The notes: generated from the sequence alone by a model not told the origin. DNA of 64,000 bases from [Clostridium] aerotolerans DSM 5434 (GCF_000687555.1 NZ_JHWJ01000006.1:161300-225299); one strand, 5' to 3'. Positions 1-9,030 are shown, numbered from the stretch's first letter. Translations and numbers: made by a program.

Positions 1-153
1 GACCTGCAGGGAAAAGCCTTAAAGAAAATGGAAACCATGAGAATTGTTAATACATCTTATGCCTATCATGGAGCCTTTGGCATGGCTGATGGAACCGGTA
101 TCATTGCCTTTGATCAGATCATGGCTATGCTGGCTTATGAATATACCAGGTGA
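1..153 (+). CDS. 3' end of an unidentified protein
   Basis: The window opens inside an open frame that reads 50 codons to a TGA at 151-153. The visible C-terminus contains YHGAFGMADGTGIIAFDQ and ends AYEYTR. I do not recognise the family from this fragment. It lies 23 bp upstream of the UDP-GlcNAc 2-epimerase gene on the same strand, so the two are probably co-transcribed. The start is outside the window. Confidence 0.55.
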   Translation, partial: DLQGKALKKMETMRIVNTSYAYHGAFGMADGTGIIAFDQIMAMLAYEYTR

Positions 154-176
154 AAATGAAAACGAGGTGATATTGC

Positions 177-1280
177 ATGAAACGCATTATGGTGGTATTT
201 GGGACAAGGCCGGAAGCCATTAAAATGTGCCCTCTTATCAAAGAGTTAAAAGAACGGAAAAATGCACAAGTAAGTGTTCTGGTCACAGGTCAGCACAGGA
301 AAATGCTGGATCAGGTGCTAAATGCTTTTGAAGTAATTCCGGATTATGATCTTTCTATTATGAAGGAAAAACAGACATTGTTTGAAATTACAGCCAACAT
401 ACTAAATGGGATCAGAAGTATTTTGGAAAAGGAGCGCCCGGATCTGGTACTGGTTCACGGAGATACCACCACGACCTTTGCCACGGCCCTGGCCAGCTTT
501 TATTTACAGATTCCCGTTGGTCATGTAGAGGCAGGACTTAGAACCTATGATATCTATTCTCCCTATCCGGAAGAATATAACAGACAGGCAGTCAGCATTG
601 TCGCCCGGTATCATTTTGCGCCAACGGAACAGGCAAAACAAAATCTCATAAAGGAAGGAAAAGACAGGGACAACATATATGTGACCGGTAATACCGCCAT
701 TGATGCTCTGAAAACAACCATAAGAAAGGATTACAGCCATGAGGAGCTGACATGGGCCTTGGGAAGCAGAATGATCCTTTTGACTGCCCATAGGCGGGAG
801 AATATCGGAAAGCCCATGGAAGGTATCTTTCACGGAATTAAAAGGATTTTGGAAGAAAATCCGGATGTAAAAGTCATTTATCCCGTCCATTTAAATCCTC
901 TCATCAGGGAGATTGCAGGCTCTGTTTTTCAGGATGAGGAACGGGTTCATCTGATTGAGCCTTTGGATGTACTGGACTTTCACAACATTCTTGCAAGAGC
1001 CTATCTCGTTTTAACAGACAGCGGAGGAATCCAGGAAGAGGCGCCAAGCCTTGGAAAACCGGTACTTGTCCTGCGGGATACCACAGAACGGCCGGAGGGA
1101 ATCAAAGCAGGTACACTTGCCCTGGTAGGGACGAAAGAAGAAGCGATCTACCAATCCATAAGAAACTTGCTTCACGATAAAGCAGCCTACAATAAGATGT
1201 GTCAGGCCAGTAATCCTTACGGGGATGGCTTTGCCAGCAAACGAATCGCAGATATACTGCTGGGAGAGAACGAATCATAG
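177..1280 (+). CDS. wecB: UDP-N-acetylglucosamine 2-epimerase (non-hydrolysing)
   Basis: This 367-residue cytoplasmic enzyme interconverts UDP-GlcNAc and UDP-ManNAc, which supplies ManNAc units for surface polysaccharide or teichoic-acid linkage units. The N-terminus VVFGTRPEAIKMCPL is the family signature. Other family motifs are LVHGDTTTTFA (about residue 95), GHVEAGLRTYD (about 115), LLTAHRRENIG (about 202) and LTDSGGIQEEAPSLGKPVL (about 281). The length matches the usual 360-380 residues. A GAGGTGA ribosome site lies just upstream of the ATG. No polysaccharide cluster follows it here, so the end product cannot be told. Confidence 0.95.
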   Translation: MKRIMVVFGTRPEAIKMCPLIKELKERKNAQVSVLVTGQHRKMLDQVLNAFEVIPDYDLSIMKEKQTLFEITANILNGIRSILEKERPDLVLVHGDTTTTFATALASFYLQIPVGHVEAGLRTYDIYSPYPEEYNRQAVSIVARYHFAPTEQAKQNLIKEGKDRDNIYVTGNTAIDALKTTIRKDYSHEELTWALGSRMILLTAHRRENIGKPMEGIFHGIKRILEENPDVKVIYPVHLNPLIREIAGSVFQDEERVHLIEPLDVLDFHNILARAYLVLTDSGGIQEEAPSLGKPVLVLRDTTERPEGIKAGTLALVGTKEEAIYQSIRNLLHDKAAYNKMCQASNPYGDGFASKRIADILLGENES

Positions 1281-1465
1281 AAATGTCCAATTATGGAGCA
1301 GAAAATTCCGAAAATTCGTGAATAATGAAATTGCATGAATGAAATATATAGTGTAGAATCTTCTTTAAGATCAGGTGCTTCCTATGTAATTGAGAAACAG
1401 CGGACTCATGATTAGAATTAATAACATTACAGCATAAGATTTGATTGGAAAGCGGAGGATTCATC

Positions 1466-1783
1466 ATGAATATGTTTGAGCATGTAACAGTCATTAAAAA
1501 GGCAAATGTATATTACAATGGGAAAGTAACCAGCCGTACCGTATATCTGGAAGACGGAACAAAAAAGACACTTGGAATCATTCTTCCTGGAGAATACGAA
1601 TTTGGTACCGACGAGAGAGAAAAGATGGAAGTGCTGGCAGGAACACTGCATGTTTTATTGCCAGGGGAAGAAAATTGGACTAGCTATGGGGAAGGACAGG
1701 CTTTTGAAGTTCCTTCAAACAGTAAATTTAAGGTTTCTGCCGATGATGTGGCAGATTATTGCTGTTCCTATATCCATGAATAA
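1466..1783 (+). CDS. ppnP: Pyrimidine/purine nucleoside phosphorylase PpnP
   Basis: This 105-residue single-cupin protein belongs to the PpnP (former DUF1255, YaiE) family, whose E. coli member phosphorolyses diverse nucleosides. Family features are YYNGKVTSRTVYLEDGTKKT, the GEYEFGTDEREKMEVLAGTL strand pair and the LPGEENW turn. An upstream in-frame TTG at 1445 would add seven residues. The GGAGG at 1454-1458 lies correctly for the ATG at 1466 and overlaps that longer version, so I chose 1466. A strong hairpin follows the gene, so it appears monocistronic. Confidence 0.88.
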   Translation: MNMFEHVTVIKKANVYYNGKVTSRTVYLEDGTKKTLGIILPGEYEFGTDEREKMEVLAGTLHVLLPGEENWTSYGEGQAFEVPSNSKFKVSADDVADYCCSYIHE

Positions 1784-1810
1784 TTTTTTGAACGATTAAT
1801 AATATAATAC

Positions 1811-1853
1811 AAGGAAAGCCTTCAAATGCAGAAATATTTTGAAGGCTTTCCTT
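1811..1853 (+). terminator. Hairpin terminator after ppnP
   Basis: A 16-bp perfect inverted repeat (1811-1826 with 1838-1853) closes an 11-nt loop. The downstream U-tract is weak (CTTCTGTT), but the stem is very stable and should end ppnP transcription. Confidence 0.75.
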
Positions 1854-1934
1854 CTGTTAAGAGATGGACGTGCTGGAGTATAAATCAATGTAGTGATGAA
1901 TCAAATAAATGTGATTGGATAAAAGGCGGTAAGA

Positions 1935-2546
1935 ATGAAAAAGCTGGACAGAGAGTTTTATAATAGGGATTCTATTGTAGTAGCAAGGGAACTTCTTGGC
2001 AAAGTCCTTGTTCATGAAATTGACGGTAACAGGATTTCGGCCAAAATCGTTGAAACAGAAGCATATATGGGAATCGAAGATAAGGCGGCCCATTCCTATG
2101 AGGGAAGAAGAACGCCCAGAGTGGAAGTCATGTACGGAGAGCCTGGATTTGCCTATGTTTTTATGATTTATGGCATGCACTCCTGTTTTAATGTGGTAGT
2201 GAATAAAAAAGGAACGCCCCAGGCCGTTTTAGTCAGAGCAGTGGAACCAATGGATGGAAAGGATTGGATGGCACAAAAGCGATTTGGAACATCATATGAA
2301 ACATTGACTAGGAGCCAGCGAAAAAACCTTACCAATGGACCCGGAAAACTATGCAGAGCATGTTCCATAGACAGGAGCTTAAATGGAATGGATTTGTGCA
2401 GCAATGAGTTATATATAGAAGAAGGAATTGAGGAAGAGTTTGATATCGTAACTACAAAACGTGTTGGTATTGATTATGCAGAGGAAGCAAAAGACTTTCC
2501 CTGGAGATTTTATATCAAAGAAAATGAAAACGTTTCAGTGAAATAA
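1935..2546 (+). CDS. DNA-3-methyladenine glycosylase (AAG/MPG family)
   Basis: This 203-residue base-excision repair enzyme removes alkylated purines such as 3-methyladenine and hypoxanthine from DNA. The AAG fold is recognised by ARELLGKVLVHEIDG, the catalytic stretch KIVETEAYMGIEDKAAHSYE with its conserved Glu, YVFMIYGMHSCFNVVV, and the C-terminal NGPGKLCRAC and GIDYAEEAKDFPWRFYI. The length is typical of bacterial members. It stands alone between a terminator and the diguanylate cyclase gene 51 bp downstream. Confidence 0.93.
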   Translation: MKKLDREFYNRDSIVVARELLGKVLVHEIDGNRISAKIVETEAYMGIEDKAAHSYEGRRTPRVEVMYGEPGFAYVFMIYGMHSCFNVVVNKKGTPQAVLVRAVEPMDGKDWMAQKRFGTSYETLTRSQRKNLTNGPGKLCRACSIDRSLNGMDLCSNELYIEEGIEEEFDIVTTKRVGIDYAEEAKDFPWRFYIKENENVSVK

Positions 2547-2597
2547 AAGTTTGATGGAATGAACCAAATGAAGTGCAGGAAAGGGTGGTTTTAGCTT

Positions 2598-3608
2598 TTG
2601 AATCAGAAAAAAATCAGCAATCACAAATTAATGGAGATTATAAATGTCCAGACAGAAATCGCTCAACAAGGTCTGGATTTAGGCAATATCATGGATCTGG
2701 TAACAGAAAAAACTCAGAAGATAACAGAAGCAGATGGAGCCTGTGTGGAGCTGATTCAAAAGGAAGAATTGGTATACAGTGCGGCATCTGGAATCGCTGA
2801 AAAATTCCTTGGACTCAGGCTTGGCGTGGAAAACAGTCTTTCCGGAGAATGTATCAAAGCGAAAACAGCTCTCATAAGCAATGATATTGAGAAGGATGAC
2901 AGGGTGAATAAAGATGCCTGCCGTCAGATTGGCCTTAATTCTATGATTGTCATGCCTTTGATCTGCAGAGATGATGTGGTTGGTGTCATTAAGGTGTTAT
3001 CGAAAAAGGTGAATCATTTTAATGATGAAAATATGAGGATTTTAGAGCTGATATCAGGACTGATTGCAGCAGAAATGTTTAGTGCCATGAAGAACGAGGA
3101 AAGCGAGTTGTTTTATCAGGCCACTCATGACAGTCTCACAGGGATATCCAACCGGTCTATTTTTTACGACCGTTTGCGTCAGAAATTATCCATGTCCCTT
3201 AGAAAGAGTGAAAGTTTCGGAATCATTTCCCTGGACATGGATGGATTAAAGGAGATCAACGATAATCTGGGCCATCGGATGGGAGACGCGGCCTTAAAAG
3301 AAATTGCAGTCCGCATGGCTCATTCCATACGCCAGGAGGATACGGTATCCAGACTTGGCGGAGATGAGTTTGGTATTATTACGGGAGCAATTACCAATCG
3401 GGATGATGTAAAGGCAATGATTCGCAGGATTGACGACGAGATTAAGAAGCCCTTTGAATTTGAGGGAAAGGAAGTAAAGCTAAGCGCAAGCATCGGATAT
3501 GCTCTTTTCAGTGAGGATGGAATTGAAATCGAAGTATTGATAGAAAAAGCGGATAAATCCATGTATGAGGTTAAGAGAGAGAAAAAGGGAGTGGTACGGA
3601 CACTTTAG
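2598..3608 (+). CDS. Diguanylate cyclase with GAF sensor domain
   Basis: This 336-residue soluble protein has a GAF domain (about residues 20-165) followed by a GGDEF domain (about 175-330). The GGDEF domain contains the intact catalytic loop RLGGDEFGIIT and the upstream ATHDSLTGISNRSIFYDRL motif, so it should make cyclic di-GMP. I see no RxxD product-inhibition site immediately before GGDEF. The start is probably TTG at 2598 behind AGGAAAGGG; an ATG at 2631 is an alternative. No transmembrane segment is visible, so the signal is probably cytoplasmic. Confidence 0.9.
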   Translation: MNQKKISNHKLMEIINVQTEIAQQGLDLGNIMDLVTEKTQKITEADGACVELIQKEELVYSAASGIAEKFLGLRLGVENSLSGECIKAKTALISNDIEKDDRVNKDACRQIGLNSMIVMPLICRDDVVGVIKVLSKKVNHFNDENMRILELISGLIAAEMFSAMKNEESELFYQATHDSLTGISNRSIFYDRLRQKLSMSLRKSESFGIISLDMDGLKEINDNLGHRMGDAALKEIAVRMAHSIRQEDTVSRLGGDEFGIITGAITNRDDVKAMIRRIDDEIKKPFEFEGKEVKLSASIGYALFSEDGIEIEVLIEKADKSMYEVKREKKGVVRTL

Positions 3609-3670
3609 ACGAAGACACGGAACCATTTTTTCAATCATATTATATTAAAAACTGTTTTAGGAAGTTATGA

Positions 3671-4576
3671 ATGATCGATCAACAGCAATACGTCATTTTA
3701 TCTCTGGAATTACATTTGTTTTTCGGCCGCATCATGAAAGAACATTCTATTTTTCTGGAAGCCGGATTTACGCCTGCAAATCCCAATTTTAGCAATGTAG
3801 CAGATCAGTTCAAAGAACAATTTGAACATATTTTGTATCGAGCAGTCGTTTTAGGCAATGGGATCATTACTCCGGGTGTGGTATCTTCCGGTGAAATCGT
3901 AACAGAGTATACCTTAGGTACGGAACAAAAGACTCAGAATTTTACTGGTATCGTAATCAATCAGGATATTACGAGAATGGAAGCGGACCTTTATGGCATT
4001 GAGAATCCTCAAATCACATCGGATATGGTACAGCAGGTACGACAGTTAAATACTCAGACCGTACCATTGCTGGACGGCCTAATTGAATTTAAGACAAGAG
4101 TGTTAAATGATGTATTGACATGCAATATGTTTACCATGAATTATCCGCTGCTCATTGATCATATTCTGAGGGAAGCCAATATGTACCGGAGTCAGCTTGC
4201 CGCGCTGGAAAGTGGAGAGAATCCCTATAACGATGTAAAAGACACAGAACTATTCTGGGATCAGATCATGATGGAGCATGCTCTATTCATCCGGGGACTT
4301 TTAGACCCTACGGAAGGGGAACTGATCAATACATCAAATAATTTTGCTCATGAGTACGCAGATCTTTTGGAAAAGGCCAGAAATGCCACAGATACTACCA
4401 TGGAACAGATTACAGGAGAGACTCTGGAGGAAACTCTTAGGTATCAAGATTTCAAGGAAGCCGGTACCAGTGGAATCTCTGAATGCAAAATACGCAGTAT
4501 TATTCTACCCCTTCTTGGTGACCATGTGCTGAGAGAAGCCAATCATTTTATCCGTCTGTTAAATCAATTTCGTTAA
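3671..4576 (+). CDS. DUF2935 domain protein (hemerythrin-like helical bundle)
   Basis: This 301-residue protein matches the DUF2935 family by its two internally similar four-helix halves. The first half begins LSLELHLFFGRIMKEHSIFL and the second ELFWDQIMMEHALFIRG. Each half ends with a DHxLREA motif (DHILREANMYRSQL, DHVLREANHFIRLL). The repeated Glu/His pairs suggest a metal site, but this family has no established function that I can cite. A terminator follows at 4618-4660. Confidence 0.8.
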   Translation: MIDQQQYVILSLELHLFFGRIMKEHSIFLEAGFTPANPNFSNVADQFKEQFEHILYRAVVLGNGIITPGVVSSGEIVTEYTLGTEQKTQNFTGIVINQDITRMEADLYGIENPQITSDMVQQVRQLNTQTVPLLDGLIEFKTRVLNDVLTCNMFTMNYPLLIDHILREANMYRSQLAALESGENPYNDVKDTELFWDQIMMEHALFIRGLLDPTEGELINTSNNFAHEYADLLEKARNATDTTMEQITGETLEETLRYQDFKEAGTSGISECKIRSIILPLLGDHVLREANHFIRLLNQFR

Positions 4577-4617
4577 AATTAGATAGCATATATAACCCTT
4601 ATACATTTAAACATAAG

Positions 4618-4660
4618 AGAGGCATTTCATCGTGAATAAGATGAGTGCCTCTTTTTCTTT
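4618..4660 (+). terminator. Rho-independent terminator after DUF2935 gene
   Basis: The stem AGAGGCA/TGCCTCT, extended by TTTCATC/GATGAGT, is followed by CTTTTTCTTT. Confidence 0.8.
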
Positions 4661-4775
4661 GTATATTCATAAGGCAGAATGAATAAATTCCATTTTATAG
4701 TAATTATGAGAGTAATAACAAAAACTTTGGATACATTAGACAATATAAATTTTATGTATTCAAAGGAGATGTTAT

Positions 4776-4988
4776 ATGGAAAAAAGTAATCTGGCTTTGA
4801 ACGAGACCATGCAGATACATGAATTACTGAATTTGAAGACGGTTTGCATGACGTCATCAAAGCTGACAGAAGGTGTAGTATTTGACCAGGACTTAAAAAA
4901 ACTGCTTGAAACGTGTGTACAATCAACCATGACAGACATTAAGGAACTTCAGGAGCTGTTACAAATGGCCCCGGAAATCAAAGTGTGA
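4776..4988 (+). CDS. Small CotF-like spore coat protein (YraG-like)
   Basis: This 70-residue acidic helical protein opens a five-gene operon. Its core, NETMQIHELLNLKTVCMTSS followed by DQDLKKLLETCV, resembles the fourth gene of the operon (NETLQLNELLILKSLSLSKT, DPDLKEILLKDA). Its position, length and partners match YraG of the B. subtilis yraGF-adhB-yraED cluster (from memory, about 80 residues). The likely role is in the spore coat. Its own short sequence is weak evidence; the synteny is the stronger argument. Confidence 0.7.
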   Translation: MEKSNLALNETMQIHELLNLKTVCMTSSKLTEGVVFDQDLKKLLETCVQSTMTDIKELQELLQMAPEIKV

Positions 4989-4997
4989 GGGAGATCA

Positions 4998-5360
4998 ATG
5001 ATTAATGATTATTTGGAAATAAGAAATTCAGAAGGGATGCCAAAGCTTATCGATACCAATATGGCACTGATGCTTTTGCTCAACTCAAAAAACGGTGTAC
5101 GAAACACAGCCATTGCTTTATCAGAAACCGCATCTCCCCAGGTGAGAAAGGTTCTGCGGAATCAGCTGAATAAAGGGATTGACTTGCATGGGCAGATTGC
5201 CAGTCTGATGATATCAAAAGGCTGGTTTCATCCCGTGGATTTAAAGAAACAATTTAATATGGATATTGAATCGTCAACCACATTGAGCCAGATTGCTGCT
5301 CTTGATTTGTTCCCAGGAGATACGAGCCGTCTTGGTACATTTGCCACTCCGGAAAAGTAA
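4998..5360 (+). CDS. Spore coat protein, CotF family (YraF-like)
   Basis: This 120-residue protein carries the Coat_F domain pattern. MALMLLLNSKNGVRNTAIAL is followed by SETASPQVRKVLRNQLNKGI, then HGQIASLMISKGWFHPVDL. It begins 9 bp after the YraG-like gene and ends 14 bp before adhB. A structural or assembly role in the spore coat is inferred from the family. Its counterpart in the same operon is the gene at 6771. Confidence 0.82.
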   Translation: MINDYLEIRNSEGMPKLIDTNMALMLLLNSKNGVRNTAIALSETASPQVRKVLRNQLNKGIDLHGQIASLMISKGWFHPVDLKKQFNMDIESSTTLSQIAALDLFPGDTSRLGTFATPEK

Positions 5361-5374
5361 AGAGGTGAAAAAAC

Positions 5375-6511
5375 ATGAAAGCTGTAACATTTCAGGGGAT
5401 AAAACGGGTAGAGGTAAAGAATGTACCTGAGCCCAAGATCAGAAAAAAAGATGACGTCATAGTTAAAATAACAAGTTCTGCTATTTGCGGTTCCGATCTT
5501 CATCTCATTCACGATATGATTCCTAACATATATCAGGATTATATTATTGGTCATGAACCAATGGGAATTGTAGAGGAGGTTGGATCAGAGGTTACAAAGG
5601 TAAAAAAGGGGGATCGGGTAATAATTCCCTTTAATATCAGCTGTGGCCACTGTTATTTTTGTGAGCATGGCTATACCAGTATGTGTGACAATTCCAATCC
5701 CAACGGTGAAAGCGGTGCATTCTTTGGGTATTCTGAAACCTTTGGTGGATATCCTGGAGGGCAGGCAGAGTTTTTAAGAGTTCCCTACGGAAATTTCACA
5801 CCGTTTCTTATCCCGGAAGATTGTGAACTGGAAGATGAAAAGCTGGTGCTCATATCAGATGCGATGTCAACTGCCTATTGGAGCGTCGTCAATGCAGGGG
5901 TAGGCCCAGGCCATACCGTCATCGTCTTAGGCTGCGGACCCGTCGGTCTTCTGGCACAGAAATTCTGCTGGATGTTGGGAGCAGAACGAGTCATTGGAGT
6001 TGATTATATTGATTACCGGTTAAAGCATGCCAAGGATCATAATCAGGTGGAAACCGTTAATTTCGAGCAGCATGAAAATACGGGTGAATATTTAAAGGAA
6101 TTAACAAAAGGCGGTGCTGATATAGTCATTGACTGTGTCGGTATGGACGGAAAGATGACGCCGCTTGAATTTGTTGCTTCAGGAGCCAAGCTGCAAAGTG
6201 GTGCTCTGGGAGGATTCATTATGGCGACCCAGGCCGTGAGAAAATGCGGTACCATTCAGGTAACAGGAGTTTATGGCGGGCGTTATAACGGATTCCCCTT
6301 TGGTGATATCATCAATAGAAATATAAACATCAGGACTGGACAGGCTCCTGTTATCCCATATATGAGAAAGCTTTATGATCTTGTGGCTGACGGAAAGTTC
6401 GATCCAACGGATATCATAACTCACCGGCTGCCCTTAGATGATGCCGAACACGGATATCATGCTTTTGATACAAAGACAGAAGACTGCATCAAAGTTATAC
6501 TAAAACCATGA
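5375..6511 (+). CDS. adhB: Zinc-dependent alcohol dehydrogenase, AdhB-like
   Basis: This 378-residue medium-chain dehydrogenase resembles the glutathione-independent formaldehyde dehydrogenase branch. Catalytic zinc ligands are visible in SSAICGSDLHLIHD and IIGHEPMGIVEEVGSEV. The structural-zinc lobe GHCYFCEHGYTSMCDN has Cys residues in the usual spacing. The Rossmann motif is VIVLGCGPVGLLAQ (about residue 190). It is flanked on both sides by CotF-like genes, as in B. subtilis yraGF-adhB-yraED, so an oxidoreductase made during sporulation is likely. Substrate unknown. The next frame overlaps its stop (ATGA), but that gene's better start lies 20 bp on. Confidence 0.9.
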   Translation: MKAVTFQGIKRVEVKNVPEPKIRKKDDVIVKITSSAICGSDLHLIHDMIPNIYQDYIIGHEPMGIVEEVGSEVTKVKKGDRVIIPFNISCGHCYFCEHGYTSMCDNSNPNGESGAFFGYSETFGGYPGGQAEFLRVPYGNFTPFLIPEDCELEDEKLVLISDAMSTAYWSVVNAGVGPGHTVIVLGCGPVGLLAQKFCWMLGAERVIGVDYIDYRLKHAKDHNQVETVNFEQHENTGEYLKELTKGGADIVIDCVGMDGKMTPLEFVASGAKLQSGALGGFIMATQAVRKCGTIQVTGVYGGRYNGFPFGDIINRNINIRTGQAPVIPYMRKLYDLVADGKFDPTDIITHRLPLDDAEHGYHAFDTKTEDCIKVILKP

Positions 6512-6531
6512 CAGGAGGAAATCAGATCAAT

Positions 6532-6774
6532 ATGATAATGCCAAACGAAACACTTCAGCTAAATGAACTTTTGATATTAAAAAGCCTGAGCCTGTCTAAA
6601 ACACTCCTCATGTCCCCCATGATCGCAGACCCGGATTTAAAAGAAATACTTTTAAAGGACGCAGGCATCTGCGAAAGCCATGTGAAGGAGCTAAGAGGCC
6701 TTATGGAACAATCTACCGTAAAAGGCGTAGAAACTATAAATCATTTTACAGAAGATGGGGGGAATGAAACATGA
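6532..6774 (+). CDS. Small CotF-like spore coat protein (YraE-like)
   Basis: This 80-residue protein is a paralogue of the 4776 gene, sharing the NETLQLNELL start and DPDLKEILL segment. The frame is open back to an ATG at 6508 inside the adhB stop. AGGAGG at 6513-6518 would sit inside the longer version, so the ATG at 6532 is the better start. It overlaps the next gene by four bases (ATGA), which indicates translational coupling. Confidence 0.7.
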   Translation: MIMPNETLQLNELLILKSLSLSKTLLMSPMIADPDLKEILLKDAGICESHVKELRGLMEQSTVKGVETINHFTEDGGNET

Positions 6775-7076
6775 CCGTATTAAGTGGGGTTGCTCATCTG
6801 GCAGGTCTCACCGATCAGATTATTGTAACTGATTTTGTTACTTCCCTCAAAAGCGCAATTCAGAATTATGGCATTGCAATTACCGAGGTCGCTTCACCTG
6901 AAATAAGAGAGATTCTTAAAAAACAGCTAAACGATGCCCTGGACACCCAGGAAGTCATATCAAACTATATGGTGGAAAAAGGATTTTATCATGCGTATGA
7001 TATCCAGGAGCAAAAAGAGGAAATTTTAATGGTCTCTAAAGTTGCCATTGAATTAAGTGAAACAAAAAATAAATAG
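6771..7076 (+). CDS. Spore coat protein, CotF family (YraD-like)
   Basis: This 101-residue Coat_F-domain protein contains DFVTSLKSAIQNYGIAITEV, ASPEIREILKKQLNDALDTQ and SNYMVEKGFYHAYDI, parallel to the 4998 gene. It is the last gene of the five-gene operon. A G-rich ribosome site (GGGGGGAA) precedes the coupled ATG. A coat role is inferred from family and synteny. Confidence 0.8.
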   Translation: MTVLSGVAHLAGLTDQIIVTDFVTSLKSAIQNYGIAITEVASPEIREILKKQLNDALDTQEVISNYMVEKGFYHAYDIQEQKEEILMVSKVAIELSETKNK

Positions 7077-7120
7077 TAATATACCATAAAGAAATGGCTA
7101 TTTTAATGGCCAATAGTATA

Positions 7121-7144
7121 AGCCAGCGTCGATTGGCGCTGGCT
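7121..7144. terminator. Hairpin between convergent coat operon and fabF
   Basis: AGCCAGCG pairs perfectly with CGCTGGCT around an 8-nt loop, in the gap between two convergent genes. There is no clear U-tract on the + strand, so it may act as a weak bidirectional terminator. Confidence 0.5.
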
Positions 7145-7192
7145 GGTAAGGGACGAGACATTTGGTATGCATTTTCTCAGTATTATGTAATG

Positions 7193-8434
7193 TTATTTGT
7201 CTTCTGCCTTCCACTTTTTAAATAGGAGAGAAGCGTTATGACCACCAAAGCCGAATCCGTTAGAAATTGCAAAATCAAGTGTGTGCCTGATGGCGGCATT
7301 GGGAACATAGTCGAGGTCGCATTCGTCATCTGCATTTGTCAAATTGATTGTTGGTGGTATTACACCATGCTGAAGCGCCTTTAATGTGATAATAGCTTCT
7401 ATACCACCCGCAGCCCCAAACAAATGACCTGTCATGGATTTTGTTGCACTAATCTTGATTTTTTTGGCATGTTCCTTGAATAGAGCTTTGATTGCCTTTG
7501 TTTCTGATTTATCCCCCTCTTTTGTACCAGTGGCATGAGCATTGATATAATCCACCTGTGAGGGCAAAATATTTGCCATTTGTAATGCCAGTTCCATCGC
7601 CCGTTCAGCGCCATGATAATCTGGTGTGGTGATATGGTAGGCATCGGTGGTTGAGCCATATCCTATAATTTCTCCTAATATGTCTGCTCCACGGCTTTTT
7701 GCATGTTCCAGTTCTTCCAAAAATAAAATTGCCGAACCCTCGGACATGACAAAACCATCCCTTAATTTGTCAAATGGACGACTGGCTTTTTCGGGACAAT
7801 CATTATTTGTGGACATTGCGTTCATGTTGGCAAAGCCTGAAAATGCGAGCGTATTAATGGGAGCTTCTGCTCCCCCTGCAATGATTGCATCGGTATGACC
7901 ATATCGGATACTTAAAAATGCTTCTCCTATCGCCTGATTGGCGGTAGCACACGCTGAAACTGGAGCAAAGCTCGGCCCTTTAAATCCAGTTTTAATTGCA
8001 ATAAATCCAGATGCCATATTACTTATCATCATCGGAATCATAAAAGGGGATACCCGGCGTGTCCCTTTATCTAAATAAGATTCGTGATTCTTTAATAGAG
8101 TGCCGACTCCACCAATTCCAGAACCCACATAAACGCCAACCCTGTTCTTATCAAAGCTTTCATCGTGTACCTGTGCCATATCAATTGCCTGCTTTGCCGC
8201 GGCATATGCATATTGTACAAACAGATCATACTGCCTTACTTCCTTTTTTTCCAAATAATTTTCAGGAACAAAATTATCTATATACCCGGCAATGCGAGAG
8301 GAGATATTAGAAAAGGAAGGGTCTTCTATTTTCTTAATTCCAGACCTTCCATTGACAACATTATCCCACAGCGTATCTACCGTATTGCCAGACGACGAAA
8401 TAATACCGTAGCCTGTAATAACCACTCTTCTCAT
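7193..8434 (-). CDS. fabF: Beta-ketoacyl-ACP synthase II (FabF-like)
   Basis: This 413-residue condensing enzyme extends acyl-ACP with malonyl-ACP in fatty-acid synthesis. The catalytic Cys lies in PVSACATANQAIGEAF. The two active-site His residues lie in INAHATGTKEGDKSE and KSMTGHLFGAAGG, and the C-terminal SNGFGFGGHNASL glycine motif is present. It is not in a fab cluster but is coupled to a TetR-family gene ending 1 bp upstream of it. A locally controlled accessory FabF, for example for membrane adaptation, is therefore likely. The usual family Thr before ACA is replaced (VSACAT). Confidence 0.93.
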   Translation of the reverse strand: MRRVVITGYGIISSSGNTVDTLWDNVVNGRSGIKKIEDPSFSNISSRIAGYIDNFVPENYLEKKEVRQYDLFVQYAYAAAKQAIDMAQVHDESFDKNRVGVYVGSGIGGVGTLLKNHESYLDKGTRRVSPFMIPMMISNMASGFIAIKTGFKGPSFAPVSACATANQAIGEAFLSIRYGHTDAIIAGGAEAPINTLAFSGFANMNAMSTNNDCPEKASRPFDKLRDGFVMSEGSAILFLEELEHAKSRGADILGEIIGYGSTTDAYHITTPDYHGAERAMELALQMANILPSQVDYINAHATGTKEGDKSETKAIKALFKEHAKKIKISATKSMTGHLFGAAGGIEAIITLKALQHGVIPPTINLTNADDECDLDYVPNAAIRHTLDFAISNGFGFGGHNASLLFKKWKAEDK

Positions 8435-8435
8435 G

Positions 8436-9002
8436 TTAGCTGCCTCCTTGCGTACTTAACGCCTTGTTGAATTGCGCTTGGATTGATGAAATCATTTTTT
8501 CGAAGGAACTGTCATTTAGAACCCTTCTGTATTGAAGAGCGCCTTTCACACTCAAAAGTATCGTTCTTGCAATGTCATCGTTATCCAGGTTGGGGTTATA
8601 CTTTCTTACCAGAGCTGCCCACAGCTCAATTTCATTTTTACTGATTTCTTCCAAAATCGTTTTCATACTTTCTGGTAAGTATTCATAGTCACTTTGCAAA
8701 CTTGAGATAGGGCATATTTCATCGGGCATTATCTTATCAATTCTATTTTTAATAAACAACCAGGGCTTCTCCTTGTTATTGGTCATCTGCTCTAAAGTAT
8801 GTTCATAGCTTTCCAATAAACCAGCTTGTATTTTCTCACAGACCGCGACACCCAAATCTTCTTTCTTCTCAAAGTAATAATGCACCGCAGCCTTTGTGAT
8901 GCCCAAATCTTTAGAAATATCATCATAGCTCAAAGACAAAAATCCTTTTGTTTTAATGAGCCGCATAGACAAAGATACAATATCATCTTTTTTACCAGCC
9001 AT
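8436..9002 (-). CDS. TetR-family transcriptional regulator
   Basis: This 188-residue repressor has an N-terminal TetR helix-turn-helix (SYDDISKDLGITKAAVHYYF, about residues 25-45). The rest is a divergent ligand-binding domain. The frame is open 20 codons further upstream, but AAGGAGCG on the minus strand fits the ATG at 9002, giving MAGKKDDIV as the N-terminus. It is immediately followed by fabF, so the pair forms an operon. The palindrome at 9031-9048 in its promoter suggests autorepression. An acyl-CoA or fatty-acid ligand is an inference from the partner gene. Confidence 0.88.
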   Translation of the reverse strand: MAGKKDDIVSLSMRLIKTKGFLSLSYDDISKDLGITKAAVHYYFEKKEDLGVAVCEKIQAGLLESYEHTLEQMTNNKEKPWLFIKNRIDKIMPDEICPISSLQSDYEYLPESMKTILEEISKNEIELWAALVRKYNPNLDNDDIARTILLSVKGALQYRRVLNDSSFEKMISSIQAQFNKALSTQGGS

Positions 9003-9030
9003 AATTATTTCACGCTCCTTTTTACAAAAC

